A DNA stretch of 36,934 bases from Thermofilales archaeon (GTDB lineage: Archaea > Thermoproteota > Thermoprotei > Thermofilales > Thermofilaceae). Numbering within the stretch: the first letter of the stretch is position 1; every line of letters begins with the position of its first letter. The position numbers and the translations under genes are program-made. The notes under the pieces were generated by a model that was not told the DNA's origin, did no database searches, and saw only the letters and a list, made by a program, of their open reading frames with translations. The stretch is taken from assembly GCA_028275925.1 (NCBI GenBank), contig JAPWTS010000007.1:1-36934 (forward strand), in the 5' to 3' direction. Positions 7,199 to 15,189 of the stretch are shown here, one piece after another.

Positions 7199-8617
7199 CT
7201 ACGGCTTCTCCTCGAACTCGAGCTTCAACGTCGCAGCCTCGCTCTGGGGTATCTTCGAGAGCTCCCCGTTCAGCTCCTCGATGAGGGCGGCGATCTGCCT
7301 CCTGCTCAGCTCCCTCGTCTCGTGCCCGATGAAGTCCTCCGTCTTGCGCCCCCTTGCGGCCCTCGCGTAGTCCTTCAGGCTCCTGAAGATGAGGCGCACG
7401 CCGTACCGCTCCGGGTGGAGCGCCATCGGGCAGTTGGGGTCGATCGTGTAGGGGATGAGCGGGTAGACGGCTGCGTAGCCCCTCTCCTCCACGAGCTTCG
7501 AGGCGAATCGGGGTATGAGGCGCGCGGTCTCCACCGTCTCCCCCGGGAGCCCGAGGAGGAAGAAGAGCTCGACGAGCGCGCCCGCGCCCTTCAGCGCGTC
7601 GAGCGCCTTGACGAGCGCGTCGTTCGTGAAGTACCTCTTGGCTCTGAAGCGCACCTCCTCGCTCGCCGTCTCGGGCGACACCGCCACGTCGAGCGCGGCG
7701 AACGTCCTGGAGGCTTCGCGGACGAGGTGGGGAGCCGGGAGCCTGTGGCTCTCCCAGTAGAGCTTGAGGTCCAACCCCCTCCCCCTCACCTCCTCGAACA
7801 GTCTCCTCCACCAGCGGTCCCCCAGCATCTGTGGGTCGTGCGTCAGCCTCGCGATCCTCAAGCCGGCTTCGCTCAGCTGCGCCATCTCCTCCGCCACCGC
7901 AGCTGGATCCCTGACCGCCACCGAAGCCCTCCCCATCGCGAACCTGTAGCCCTCCCGCGAGCCCCCGCAGTAGATGCAGTCGAAGAGGCAGCCCCGCGCC
8001 ACCGCGAACCAGAAGTGGGGCTGCTGGGCCGGCACGAAGCCGAGGATCCCCGTCTTGAGGTACTCGCGCGCGTGCCGCATCGCGCGGAAGCCCTCCGCGT
8101 ACCTGACGCGCTCGAGCGGCGGCGGCTCGGCCAGCCCCCCGCGCACCCACCTCCGCCCCACCTTCGCGTAGAGGCCGCGCCAGTCGGGGGGTTGCGAGCC
8201 CCTCACCGCGTACTTAACGTACTTCACCAGAGCCTCCTCGCCCTCCCCCAGCACCACCGCGTCCACGTAGCCGCTCCCCGCCACCTCCTCCGCGAACACT
8301 GCCGCCGTCAAGCCCCCGACCACGATCTTCGCCGACGGGTTGATCATCTTGATCAGCTTGGCCGTCTCGAGGGCGCCGTCCGCGTGCACGAACCAGTTCA
8401 GCGAGATGGCGTAGACCTCCGCCTCCAGCCTCTTCACGACGTCGGCGTAGCGCGCGCCCGCGAGCTGCGCTTCCAAGGGCACATTTACTATCTCAACGTC
8501 GAACCCCTCCTCGAGTAGCCTCGCCGCGAGCGAGAAGATCCCGACGGGCATCAGGCTGAAGGGGTTCGCGCCGCCCGAGTACGTGGAAGGCGGGTGCAGC
8601 AGCACGACCTCGCGCAC
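7199..8617 (-). CDS. B12-binding-domain radical SAM protein
   Basis: A 472-residue protein. Residues about 1-135 form a cobalamin-binding-type Rossmann domain (VVLLHPPSTYSGG, then IVVGGLTAAVFAEE and VVLGEGEEAL). The radical SAM core follows, with CLFDCIYC (C210, C214, C217) binding the 4Fe-4S cluster, and the barrel runs to about residue 400. The architecture is that of class B radical SAM enzymes, many of which methylate unactivated carbons or cyclise substrates; the substrate here is unknown. No DxHxxG cobalamin-ligand motif is evident, so B12 may bind base-off without a protein histidine, as is common in this class. The GTG at 8617 lies about 25 nt from a TATA-like box at 8637-8646. Confidence 0.85.
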   Translation of the reverse strand: MREVVLLHPPSTYSGGANPFSLMPVGIFSLAARLLEEGFDVEIVNVPLEAQLAGARYADVVKRLEAEVYAISLNWFVHADGALETAKLIKMINPSAKIVVGGLTAAVFAEEVAGSGYVDAVVLGEGEEALVKYVKYAVRGSQPPDWRGLYAKVGRRWVRGGLAEPPPLERVRYAEGFRAMRHAREYLKTGILGFVPAQQPHFWFAVARGCLFDCIYCGGSREGYRFAMGRASVAVRDPAAVAEEMAQLSEAGLRIARLTHDPQMLGDRWWRRLFEEVRGRGLDLKLYWESHRLPAPHLVREASRTFAALDVAVSPETASEEVRFRAKRYFTNDALVKALDALKGAGALVELFFLLGLPGETVETARLIPRFASKLVEERGYAAVYPLIPYTIDPNCPMALHPERYGVRLIFRSLKDYARAARGRKTEDFIGHETRELSRRQIAALIEELNGELSKIPQSEAATLKLEFEEKP

Positions 8618-8636
8618 GCCCCAAGGGGCCGCGGGG

Positions 8637-8646
8637 GCTTTTATCG
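8637..8646 (-). promoter_or_regulatory. TATA-like box for the radical SAM gene at 8617
   Basis: CGATAAAAGC on the minus strand, centred about 25 nt before the GTG at 8617. It forms a divergent promoter pair with 8682-8691. Confidence 0.45.
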
Positions 8647-8681
8647 CTTGGCGGCTTCCAGCGGATCGCTTGCAGCATCAG

Positions 8682-8691
8682 CTTATTTAAG
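8682..8691 (+). promoter_or_regulatory. TATA box for the OPT-type permease operon
   Basis: CTTATTTAAG centred about 27 nt upstream of the ATG at 8714. This favours the ATG at 8714 over any upstream in-frame start. Confidence 0.55.
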
Positions 8692-8713
8692 CGGCTCCCG
8701 CCGGCTCCCCCCG

Positions 8714-10642
8714 ATGGGGTCTGAGAGGCTGGAGAGCGGGCTCACGTGGAGGGCGCTCCTGCTCGTGATCCTGGCCGCGCTCGTCTTCATCCCCGCTAGC
8801 ACGTACCTGTACCTGGTCGCGGGGGTCACGCTGGGCGCCGTGGGGACCTACGCGATGCTCGTGATCTTCACCTACATCATGAGGATGATGGGCCTCGAGT
8901 TGAAGAGGCAGGAGGTCTTCGTCATGTACGTCGGCGTGGCCGCGGTCGCGGGCCTCGCCTCGAGCGCGTACTTCCTCATAATCTACAGGATGTACTTCGT
9001 CGAGAGCCCCATCGCGAGGTCCTACACGGTGATGGGAGTGCCGCTCCCCGAAGCGGTCCCCGCGTGGCTGGCGCCGCCCCGGGGCTCCAGCGCCTACCTC
9101 GCCAGGACGTTCTTCCACCCCGACCTGGCCGCGCCGATCGCCGCTTGGACGGTTTCGATGGTTCTGGGCATGCTGGCCGAGCTCTCGCTGGTGATCGTGG
9201 CGTCCCACGCGTTCGTCGAGGTCCAGAAACTCCCCTTCCCCTTCGCGCGTGTCGACGCGGCCGTGGTGGAGATGCTGTCGAGCGGCGAGAGGTTCAGGGA
9301 GGTCGTGAGGTACCTCATGCCGGGCTTCTACCTCGGGCTCGTCTACGGCTTCATCCTCTACCTCGGCCCCTCCCTCGGCTTCCCCCTGATACCGCTGCCC
9401 TTCATCGACTTCACCCGCCTCACATCCGCGGCGCTCCCCGGCGCGGTCATCGGCGTGGCCACGAGCCTCATGCCCTGGGTCGGCGGAATGGTGGTCCCCC
9501 TCGGCATCTCCGCCGTAGCCCTCGCCACCTCGCTGGCCGTCTGGGTCTTCGGGAACTACCTCGCGCTGACGAACCCCGCCCTCCGCTCCCTGTTCCCCGA
9601 GTGGGCCGCCGAGTACTACCAGGGGATGGACCTGACGAGGGTGCTCCAGCGCTCGCAGGTGAGGGTCTGGCTGCCCGTGCAGATCGGGGCGGCGCTGGGC
9701 TTCGCGGCCCTCGTCCTGCTCAAGTACAGGAAAGCGGTCGCGGCGACCGGCAGGGCGCTCTACCTGTCGCTGAAGGGTGGGGGCGGGGGCAGCTCCCTCC
9801 CCCCGCTCAGGCTGGCGCTCGCCTGCTACCTCGCCTCCACCCTGGCGTCGGTGGCGGTTTTCCACTACCTCATGCCCCACTTCCCCCTCGCCGTGCCGCT
9901 GGTGATGTCCCTGGTCGTGGGGACGCTGATGGGCTTCGCTTCGGCCTCGATCGTCGGCGAGAGCGGCGCGGGCTTCTCGGCCCCCGGCTTCCTGTGGCAC
10001 ACGATCGTCTACCTCACGCCGGCCCCTAACCTGACGCCGCAGGAGGCGTACTCCGTCTTCGTCTACCCGCCGGTGATCGCCGGCTCGATGACGGGGGGAG
10101 GCGCCCAGACGATAAAGGCGGCGCTGCTCACGGGCACGAAGCCCTCGGACGTGGTAAAGGTTTGGATCATCGCCTTCCTCGTCGGGACGCTGGTGAACTT
10201 CCTCTCCCTCGACATGTTCTGGCGCATAGCGCCGATACCGAGCAGCGCCTACCCGAGCACCGTCGTGTCGATGCCCGCCACCGCGATGATCGACGCGCTG
10301 CTCGTCACGAGGGGGTTGAGGATCTCGCCCCAGATGCTGGCCGGCTCGGCGGCCGCCGCAGTGGCCCTCGCCGCGGCCATCGAGGCGTTGGGCAGGCTGC
10401 TGAAGGTCGGCGTATCCGCCTCCGGCCTGATGATCGGCCTCTTCTCGCCCCCCATCACCGCGATCCCCATGTTCGCCGGCTCGGCGCTCAGCTCGCTCGT
10501 GCTGCGCCGCCGCTTCGGCGAGCGGTGGGACCAGGCGAAGAACGTCGTGGTGGCTGGGGTCCTGCTCGGCGAGGGCCTCGCGGCGACGGTAGCGGTTATA
10601 AGCCTCATGCTCCTCAAAGCCGTGTGGCTCTGGCCCTGGTGA
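8714..10642 (+). CDS. OPT-superfamily membrane transporter
   Basis: A 642-residue polytopic membrane protein with a dozen or more hydrophobic helices from residue 13 onward. Features recalling the oligopeptide-transporter (OPT) superfamily are VEVQKLPFPFARVDAAVVEM near residue 175, the glycine-rich loop with SASIVGESGAGFSAPGFLWH near 415, and an internal two-fold organisation. OPT proteins import peptides or metal chelates; the substrate here is unknown. The ATG at 8714 is set by the TATA box at 8682-8691. The next gene starts 5 nt after the stop, so the two are cotranscribed. A second, distantly similar permease lies at 15190. Confidence 0.75.
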   Translation: MGSERLESGLTWRALLLVILAALVFIPASTYLYLVAGVTLGAVGTYAMLVIFTYIMRMMGLELKRQEVFVMYVGVAAVAGLASSAYFLIIYRMYFVESPIARSYTVMGVPLPEAVPAWLAPPRGSSAYLARTFFHPDLAAPIAAWTVSMVLGMLAELSLVIVASHAFVEVQKLPFPFARVDAAVVEMLSSGERFREVVRYLMPGFYLGLVYGFILYLGPSLGFPLIPLPFIDFTRLTSAALPGAVIGVATSLMPWVGGMVVPLGISAVALATSLAVWVFGNYLALTNPALRSLFPEWAAEYYQGMDLTRVLQRSQVRVWLPVQIGAALGFAALVLLKYRKAVAATGRALYLSLKGGGGGSSLPPLRLALACYLASTLASVAVFHYLMPHFPLAVPLVMSLVVGTLMGFASASIVGESGAGFSAPGFLWHTIVYLTPAPNLTPQEAYSVFVYPPVIAGSMTGGGAQTIKAALLTGTKPSDVVKVWIIAFLVGTLVNFLSLDMFWRIAPIPSSAYPSTVVSMPATAMIDALLVTRGLRISPQMLAGSAAAAVALAAAIEALGRLLKVGVSASGLMIGLFSPPITAIPMFAGSALSSLVLRRRFGERWDQAKNVVVAGVLLGEGLAATVAVISLMLLKAVWLWPW

Positions 10643-10647
10643 GGGGG

Positions 10648-13600
10648 ATGAGGCGCGCTGCGATTGCGGTGCTGCTCCTCCAGCTGCTCGCGGCGTGCGC
10701 GGTCTCGGCCCAGCCGCAGGCCTCCAGCTCTCTCGAAGCGCTGCTCGACACACTCGACGTCGCGGCTGTGCAGCGGCACGCTCAGGCGATCGCCGGCTTC
10801 GGCTCGAGGCTGACCGGATACCCCGGCTACTACCGCGCAATCGACTACATCGTCCAGGTGCTGAGGAGCGAAGGGTTGGAGCCCGCGATCCAGAGCTTCA
10901 CGGTGCTCGTCCCCTGGGACGCCGGCAGCGCGATCCGGGTCCCGGCGCTGAACGTCACGATCAGGGCGTACGCGCTGTGGCCCAACGGGCACGTGGGGGT
11001 GTGGAGCGTCGAGGGGTTGAGGGGTAAGCTCGTCTACGTCGGCAAGGGCGAGCTGGAGGACTTCGACGGGAAGGAGGTGGAGGGCAGCATCGTGGTCATG
11101 GACTTCGACAGCGGAGGCAACTGGAGGAACGCGGTGAAGCTGGGCGCGAAGGCCGTGGTGTTCGTGGACCGGAGCGGCGGGGACCGCTACGAAGCGTACT
11201 CCAAGTTCGAGTGGTACGCGTTCTACCCGTACGTGAGGCTCTACGTCGCGGGCGAGGACGCCGAGAGGCTCGTCCAGCTCGCCGCTAAGGGGTACGAGGC
11301 GGTCATCGACTCCCGCTTGGAGCTGAGGGAGGTCACAGCCTACAACGTGCTCGCGAAGGTGCCGGGCCGCCGCGAGAACGAGGCTATACTGGCTGTGGCG
11401 AGCGTCGACTCCTGGTCCGTCGCGCCGGCGCTGGCGAGCAGCGCGCACGACGCCGTCAACGTCGGGCTCCTGCTCGAGCTCGCGCGGCTCGCGAAGCGGG
11501 CGCGGCTGGAGAGGTCGCTGTGGCTAGCCTTCCTCTCGGGCCACTGGCAGGGCTTGGCGGGTGCGCGTTTCCTCGCGGAGAACTTCACGAGGGACCCGGA
11601 GCTGACCTCGGGCAGGATCGTCGTCTGGTACGTGGTCGGTGTGGACCTCTCGGACGACTTCCCTGGCGTGTCCCTCGTCTACATGGGCCACTTCTACCGC
11701 GCCGGTAGGGCGCTCTTCACGGCGAAGTTCAGCTGGATCCAGGAAGCGGTGAGCACGCAGCTCTCGGGCTTCCTGCGCGGCTACCTCGAGAGGCGCGGCC
11801 TGATCCCCGGCAACCTGAGGAGCGCGATCGACGCGCTCGGGCTCGTGAGGGAGGTCGACCTGGTCGAGGGGCCCGACTGGAGCTGGACGGGCACGATGGC
11901 GACCCCGTACGTGCTGGATACGGAGCCGTTCGTGGTGGCGAACATGGCTGGCTTCACGATCAGGACTCAGTTCAGCTACAGGAACTGGGAGGGCGTACCG
12001 GGTTCGCGCGTCGTGAGGTGGGAGTACGTTGCGCCCCAGCTTTACCAAGCGGCGGCGATCGTGCTCTACGCCTGTACGGCGGAGGAGGTGAGGTTGAGCC
12101 CTGCGAGCGTCAGGCCTACGCACTTCACTGGTCTCGGAGGCGGAGGGGCTGCCGGCACCATCTTCTGGGGGCTCGTCACGTTCAGGGTTAGCGTCGCCTC
12201 CTTCAACCTGAGCGCGGGCTGGTACGCGCCGGTCCCCGGGGCGGTGGTCAGGGTTTGGAGCTACCCCCATGACTACCCGTTCGCATACATGCTCGCGAGG
12301 ACGGATTACGACGGCGTAGCGGAGCTCGTGGGCCTCGCGCCCCAGGGCGTGTGCTACTGGAGGGTGGACGCCGTAAGAATCGATAGGGACGGCGCGTACG
12401 TTGCGGATTACGGGGTTTACGGCGCGCAGCCGGCTTCGTTGGTCGTTGGAGCCTTGCAGGACCCCATGCCCGTCTTCGTCCCCGTCTTCAAGGGCGGCGT
12501 GCTCGTCCTCTTCGACATCGTGTCGCCGAGGACGTTTAGGCCTGGAGCGATGGACGACCCGAGGATGGGCGCGCTCAGGCAGTGGTACAGCCTCGGTAGG
12601 GACGTGAGGGTGTACGAAGTGGGGTCGCGGGCGGAGCCGATGTTCTGGGGGGTCTACACGATGCCGCAGGACGAGGTCGCCCTCGTCGCGGCGCCCGCGG
12701 GCTCAAGGGTGGTGGTAGCCGCGAGGCCGGAGAACCCGTTCGTGGAGGCTCGCCCCGTGATCCTGTTCTCGAACTGCACGCCCGACGAGCCGGAAGGGGT
12801 CGGCGTGGTGGTGGAGCCCGGCTTCACGATTATCGATAGGGCTGCGTTGAGGTACGCGCGCGACCTCCTCGCCACGGCCGAGCGCAGGTACCAGGAGCTG
12901 AGGGAGCGGATGGTGAGGAGGCTCAGCGCCGAGCTCTACGAGCGGATGGCGGAGGAGTACCTCGCCAAGTCCCAGCGGGCTTACGAGCAGCGGAAGTACT
13001 CGGAGGCGTACAGGAGCTCGCTGGTCGCGCTGAGCCTAACCGCGCGCTTCTACGCGGACGAGGTGATGCCCCTCTACGACGAGACGGGGAGGACGGCGGT
13101 GCTGATGCTCCTGCTCGTCCTCCCCTCCGCCTTCTTCCTCGAAAGGCTCCTCGTGCACGCCGAAGGGGTCAGGAGGATCGCGTCGACCCTAGCGATCGGA
13201 GCCGCCGCCGTGTGGCTCTTCTCGCTCGTCCACCCGGCGCTCACCGTGATCGCGAATTCCGCCATGGCCGTGATGGCCGTAGCCGTGCTCCTCATCACGC
13301 TCCTGCTGATCTACGTGTTCGCGAGCGAGACGTCCGCGGCGCTGAGGTCCTACGCGGAGGCGAGGATGGGCGCGCACGAGTTCAGGAGGGAGGAGGCGGC
13401 CGCGGTGCTGATGGCGATCTCCACGGGCTTGGAGAACATGCGGAGGAGGCCGCTCAGGAGCTTCCTGACGCTGCTCACGATCGCGGCGGTGTCCACGGCG
13501 GTCGTCGCGCTGACCTCGACCTCGCCCACCGTCTACGTGACCTTCTCGGCGCAGGGGGCGAGCGCCCCTTACGAGGGTCTGCTCGTCAGGAGGGGTTACG

Positions 13601-15093
13601 GCGTGCTCGCGGAGGTGCTCAGCGCGACGGCGGTCGAAGCCGTGAAGGGGCTGGCTCCCGGAGCAGCCGTCATGCCCCGCCTCTGGTACTACCCGGTCTC
13701 GGTCAACAAGATCGGCCCCTACGGCCTCGTGGTCGGGAGGAACGGGTCGCTCGCCGTGCAGGCCGTGCTGGGCTTGACGCCAGCTGAGGCGAGGCTGATC
13801 CTGGGGAGGGCTCTGGCGCGCGGCGACCTGCTCCGCGAGGGGCAGGTTTACGCGTGCCTGCTCTCGGCGTCGCAGGCCAAAGCGCTCGGCGTGGACGTCG
13901 GCGACGAGGTGGAGTTCGCTGGCTTCAAGCTGGTCGTGGTCGGCGTGCTCAGCGACGAGGCCTTGCTGGGCTTGCCGCGCGACGCGGACGGCTACTACTA
14001 TGTGCCCATCGACCCCACGTACTCGGCGACGCTCTACGGCTTCACGGTGGGAAGCGGCCAGATGGCCCTCACATCTCTGGCGTGGGACCGCGTTCTTATC
14101 GTGACAGCGCCTTTCGCCTCGAAGCTGGGCGCCTTCGTCAACAGTATCGGCGTGGCAAGCCCCAACGCCACGCGCGCCGATCTGCTCGAGCTGGCGGGCA
14201 GAGTAGCGTACGCGCTCGACGCGCGGGTAACCGCGCACGCGAACGGGACCTCGTACACAGCCAGCAGGCTGTTCGGCTACGCCTTCCTCGGCTGGGAGTC
14301 GGTCGCGCCGCTCCTGGTGCTGGGAGCCGTCAACGTGGTCGCCGCGCTGCTGGCTTCGGTTTACGAGAGGACGAGGGAGCTCTACGTGTTCTCGTCGGTC
14401 GGCCTCTCGCCGCGCGGCGCCGCGCTGATGTTCACCGTCGAGTTCCTCGTCTACGGGTTCATCGGCACGTTCGTCGGCTACATGGTCGGGTGGGCGGCGT
14501 CGCGCGCGTTCGCCGCGGCCAGCCTCCTGCCCGCGACCTTCGTCTTCAACTACGCTTCGCTGTCCGTCGCGCTCGCGATGGCGGCGATCGTCGTGGTCTG
14601 CGCGGCGGCGGCAGCGTACCCGGCGGCGAAAGCCGCGCGGCTGATCACGCCCTCGCTGGAGAGGGTCTGGAAGCCGCCCACGAAGCCGAGGGGCGACGTC
14701 TGGGAGCTCGTCTTCCCGCTCCGGCTGGCTTCGAGAGCGGAGGCCTTGGGCCTGCTGCGCTACCTGAAGGAGTACTACCTGGGGGCCGGCTACTACAAGG
14801 CGGGCTTCCGGATAAGCTCCGTCGGCGAGGTGGACGCGGGGAGGCTGGAGCTCCCGCTGAGGGCCCTGCTCGCCCCCATCGAGAGCGGGACCGAGCACGA
14901 AGTGCTCGTGAAGGTGATCGAGCAGCCGGGAGCCAGGTTCTCAGTCGCGGTCACCGCCCGCTTCCTCGGCGGCTCCAGAGCCGTGTGGCAGAGCACAGCC
15001 CCCATCTTCTTCGACGACCTCAGGAAGCAGCTGCTGCTCTGGGCCTCGCTCCCTAGCAAGGAGAAGGAAAAATACGTTAAGGGAAGGATCTGA
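10648..15093 (+). CDS. Giant secreted/membrane protein: degenerate M28 peptidase fused to FtsX-like permease
   Basis: A 1481-residue protein. It has a signal peptide (1-21, ending VSAQ), an M28-type exopeptidase fold with an inserted PA-like domain (about 25-400), beta-rich extracellular domains (about 480-700) and a helical/coiled segment (about 720-790). Three membrane helices follow (about 813-895), then an FtsX/MacB-like module: a helix near 940-960, a periplasmic-type domain (about 965-1210) and three helices (about 1215-1325), with a cytoplasmic tail to 1481. Zinc-site positions look lost: H-x-D reads SVD (252-254) and the catalytic Glu pair reads GH (298-299) in LSGHWQGLAGARF. It is probably a binding or sensing protein rather than a peptidase. 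No partner ATPase is in the window. The start follows GAGGGGG. Confidence 0.72.
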   Translation: MRRAAIAVLLLQLLAACAVSAQPQASSSLEALLDTLDVAAVQRHAQAIAGFGSRLTGYPGYYRAIDYIVQVLRSEGLEPAIQSFTVLVPWDAGSAIRVPALNVTIRAYALWPNGHVGVWSVEGLRGKLVYVGKGELEDFDGKEVEGSIVVMDFDSGGNWRNAVKLGAKAVVFVDRSGGDRYEAYSKFEWYAFYPYVRLYVAGEDAERLVQLAAKGYEAVIDSRLELREVTAYNVLAKVPGRRENEAILAVASVDSWSVAPALASSAHDAVNVGLLLELARLAKRARLERSLWLAFLSGHWQGLAGARFLAENFTRDPELTSGRIVVWYVVGVDLSDDFPGVSLVYMGHFYRAGRALFTAKFSWIQEAVSTQLSGFLRGYLERRGLIPGNLRSAIDALGLVREVDLVEGPDWSWTGTMATPYVLDTEPFVVANMAGFTIRTQFSYRNWEGVPGSRVVRWEYVAPQLYQAAAIVLYACTAEEVRLSPASVRPTHFTGLGGGGAAGTIFWGLVTFRVSVASFNLSAGWYAPVPGAVVRVWSYPHDYPFAYMLARTDYDGVAELVGLAPQGVCYWRVDAVRIDRDGAYVADYGVYGAQPASLVVGALQDPMPVFVPVFKGGVLVLFDIVSPRTFRPGAMDDPRMGALRQWYSLGRDVRVYEVGSRAEPMFWGVYTMPQDEVALVAAPAGSRVVVAARPENPFVEARPVILFSNCTPDEPEGVGVVVEPGFTIIDRAALRYARDLLATAERRYQELRERMVRRLSAELYERMAEEYLAKSQRAYEQRKYSEAYRSSLVALSLTARFYADEVMPLYDETGRTAVLMLLLVLPSAFFLERLLVHAEGVRRIASTLAIGAAAVWLFSLVHPALTVIANSAMAVMAVAVLLITLLLIYVFASETSAALRSYAEARMGAHEFRREEAAAVLMAISTGLENMRRRPLRSFLTLLTIAAVSTAVVALTSTSPTVYVTFSAQGASAPYEGLLVRRGYGVLAEVLSATAVEAVKGLAPGAAVMPRLWYYPVSVNKIGPYGLVVGRNGSLAVQAVLGLTPAEARLILGRALARGDLLREGQVYACLLSASQAKALGVDVGDEVEFAGFKLVVVGVLSDEALLGLPRDADGYYYVPIDPTYSATLYGFTVGSGQMALTSLAWDRVLIVTAPFASKLGAFVNSIGVASPNATRADLLELAGRVAYALDARVTAHANGTSYTASRLFGYAFLGWESVAPLLVLGAVNVVAALLASVYERTRELYVFSSVGLSPRGAALMFTVEFLVYGFIGTFVGYMVGWAASRAFAAASLLPATFVFNYASLSVALAMAAIVVVCAAAAAYPAAKAARLITPSLERVWKPPTKPRGDVWELVFPLRLASRAEALGLLRYLKEYYLGAGYYKAGFRISSVGEVDAGRLELPLRALLAPIESGTEHEVLVKVIEQPGARFSVAVTARFLGGSRAVWQSTAPIFFDDLRKQLLLWASLPSKEKEKYVKGRI

Positions 15094-15099
15094 AAACTC

Positions 15100-15118
15100 G
15101 CACGTTTTTAGATTTTTA
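15100..15118 (+). terminator. T-rich archaeal terminator
   Basis: Two T5 tracts just after the stop of the 1481-residue gene, with no strong hairpin. This is the usual form of an archaeal intrinsic terminator. Confidence 0.4.
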
Positions 15119-15158
15119 AGCTGCCGCGCCCCCCATTTAATCTCCCGGTTGAGCAAAG

Positions 15159-15166
15159 TTTATATA
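15159..15166 (+). promoter_or_regulatory. TATA box for the DUF6785-type permease operon
   Basis: TTTATATA centred about 27 nt upstream of the ATG at 15190, one of the clearest archaeal boxes in the window. It marks a separate transcription unit from the preceding OPT/FtsX genes. Confidence 0.6.
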
Positions 15167-15189
15167 GGCTGAAGTCGAAAAACCCCTCG

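Noticed and set aside
8687-10840. Long frame antisense to the OPT-type permease
   Set aside because: The product is an Arg/Glu/Gly-rich shadow with no domain. The plus-strand frame has clear membrane helices and a promoter.
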